A stretch of 64,000 nt of DNA from contig NZ_CP025781.1 in assembly GCF_004194535.1 (NCBI RefSeq), forward strand, positions 2,108,001 through 2,172,000. Direction: 5' to 3'. The position numbers were made by a program, and so were the translations under genes. Source of the DNA: Iodobacter fluviatilis (GTDB lineage Bacteria; Pseudomonadota; Gammaproteobacteria; Burkholderiales; Chitinibacteraceae). Under the pieces are notes generated by a model. It had not been told where the DNA came from. It did not search any database and worked only from the letters and a program-made list of their open reading frames with translations. Shown in pieces: positions 63,331-64,000 of the stretch. How positions within the stretch are numbered: the stretch's first letter is position 1; each line of letters begins with the position of its first letter.

Positions 63331-64000
63331 TTACTTTCCAATACAAAAACGGCTAAAAATCACCCCAAGTAAGTCATCAGAAGTAAATTGCCCAGTAATT
63401 TCGCTGAGCGCGTTTTGCGCAAGGCGCAATTCCTCTGCAAAGATTTCGATTTGCAGATAGGCAGTTTCTGCCGTTACAAGATGGCTTTGGGCGCGGCGGA
63501 TGGCGTTAAGGTGGCGTTCTCTGGCGATAAACACGCTGTCGTCATTGCCATGCCAGCCAACCAAGGCGAGCAGCTTGCTGCGCAGCTCAGTTAAACCAAT
63601 GCCTGCTTTGGCCGAAACGTGGATTTCATTCTCGGCCACGATGCCGGGTACATCGCCGGTTAGATCAATTTTGTTAAATACCCGTAGCACGGGCAGCTGA
63701 GGTGGCAGTTTATCCAAGATGGCTTGATCGTCTGCGGTGATGCCTTCGCGGCTATCGATAAGGAGCAGGGCGAGTTCTGCCTTGGCAATGGCTGCCCAAG
63801 TTCGCTCGATACCGATTTTTTCTACGATATCTGTGGTGGTCCGTAGGCCTGCGGTGTCAATAATATGCGCGGGTATGCCATCAAGCTGGATCAGCTCTCG
63901 TACCGTATCGCGGGTGGTGCCAGCAATGGCGGTAACAATGGCTATTTCTTCACCTGCTAACGCATTCATTAGGCTACTTTTACCGACATTGGGCTGGCCA
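63331..64000 (-). CDS. mnmE: tRNA uridine-5-carboxymethylaminomethyl modification GTPase, 5' part outside window
   Basis: MnmE with MnmG modifies the wobble uridine of several tRNAs. The window holds the C-terminal half: the P-loop [10 protein letters not shown] at the edge, the GTTRD switch, DTAGL, NKID and the C-terminal helical domain ending in CIGK, the catalytic cysteine motif. The 5' portion with the N-terminal tetrahydrofolate-binding domain lies beyond 64000. Confidence 0.98.
   Translation of the reverse strand, partial: GQPNVGKSSLMNALAGEEIAIVTAIAGTTRDTVRELIQLDGIPAHIIDTAGLRTTTDIVEKIGIERTWAAIAKAELALLLIDSREGITADDQAILDKLPPQLPVLRVFNKIDLTGDVPGIVAENEIHVSAKAGIGLTELRSKLLALVGWHGNDDSVFIARERHLNAIRRAQSHLVTAETAYLQIEIFAEELRLAQNALSEITGQFTSDDLLGVIFSRFCIGK

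Overview
The window looks like a chromosomal segment of a betaproteobacterium of the order Neisseriales, most likely Chitinibacteraceae (Iodobacter-like). This is inferred from the protein sequences and gene order (sspB-sspA-petCBA; kdsD-kdsC-lptC-lptA-lptB-rpoN-hpf-ptsN-hprK-rapZ) and no database search was run. No rRNA, tRNA or CRISPR array was recognised.

Layout. 0-5 kb is accessory: a truncated methyltransferase, a group II intron with its reverse transcriptase inserted in an 88-bp palindromic repeat, a BLUF blue-light sensor, a periplasmic hydroxyisourate hydrolase, and an AT-rich minus-strand cluster of a Thoeris-ThsB-like TIR protein, a four-helix membrane protein and a small Cys-rich protein. 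5.5-29.9 kb is mostly housekeeping: an S9 peptidase, sspBA, the cytochrome bc1 operon (petC carries a frameshift as sequenced), a Nif3-like protein, a DegQ-type protease, an M23 peptidase and a Kef-type antiporter. The long plus-strand run follows, making KDO and moving LPS (kdsD, kdsC, lptCAB), then sigma-54 with its nitrogen-PTS neighbours (rpoN, hpf, ptsN, hprK, rapZ), a NusG-II/Gx-transporter pair, ubiX and an ArnT-like glycosyltransferase.

30-39 kb is a second accessory island. It holds a GHKL-ATPase/PD-(D/E)XK fusion bracketed by two direct 234-bp repeats, a PrlF-YhaV toxin-antitoxin pair with a perfect 28-bp operator palindrome, an orphan solute-binding protein, a nuclease-like hypothetical, an AAC(6')-type aminoglycoside acetyltransferase, a YdhR-family pseudogene split by a miniature element, and ASCH and GNAT proteins. 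39-64 kb returns to chromosomal genes: MATE efflux, dtd, asd, two TSUP exporters, an EVE protein, a PAQR protein, an LtaS-like transferase, a degenerate EAL-HDOD protein, purC, an mdlAB-type ABC exporter, an FAD oxidoreductase, a secreted isoamylase, an O-acyltransferase and the 3' part of mnmE. PhzF and IS3 remnants lie at 57-61 kb.

Short mobile repeats run through the whole window. Two miniature families (263 bp and 160 bp) each have terminal inverted repeats and usually CTAG flanks. A third, REPIN-like family has AACTGGGGTCAGAG ends and occurs in 88-bp and 234-bp forms. Two other palindromic families also recur. They sit at gene ends, nest in each other, split one gene and host the group II intron. 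The best candidates for an undescribed system are the repeat-bracketed GHKL-nuclease and the TIR plus membrane-protein cluster.
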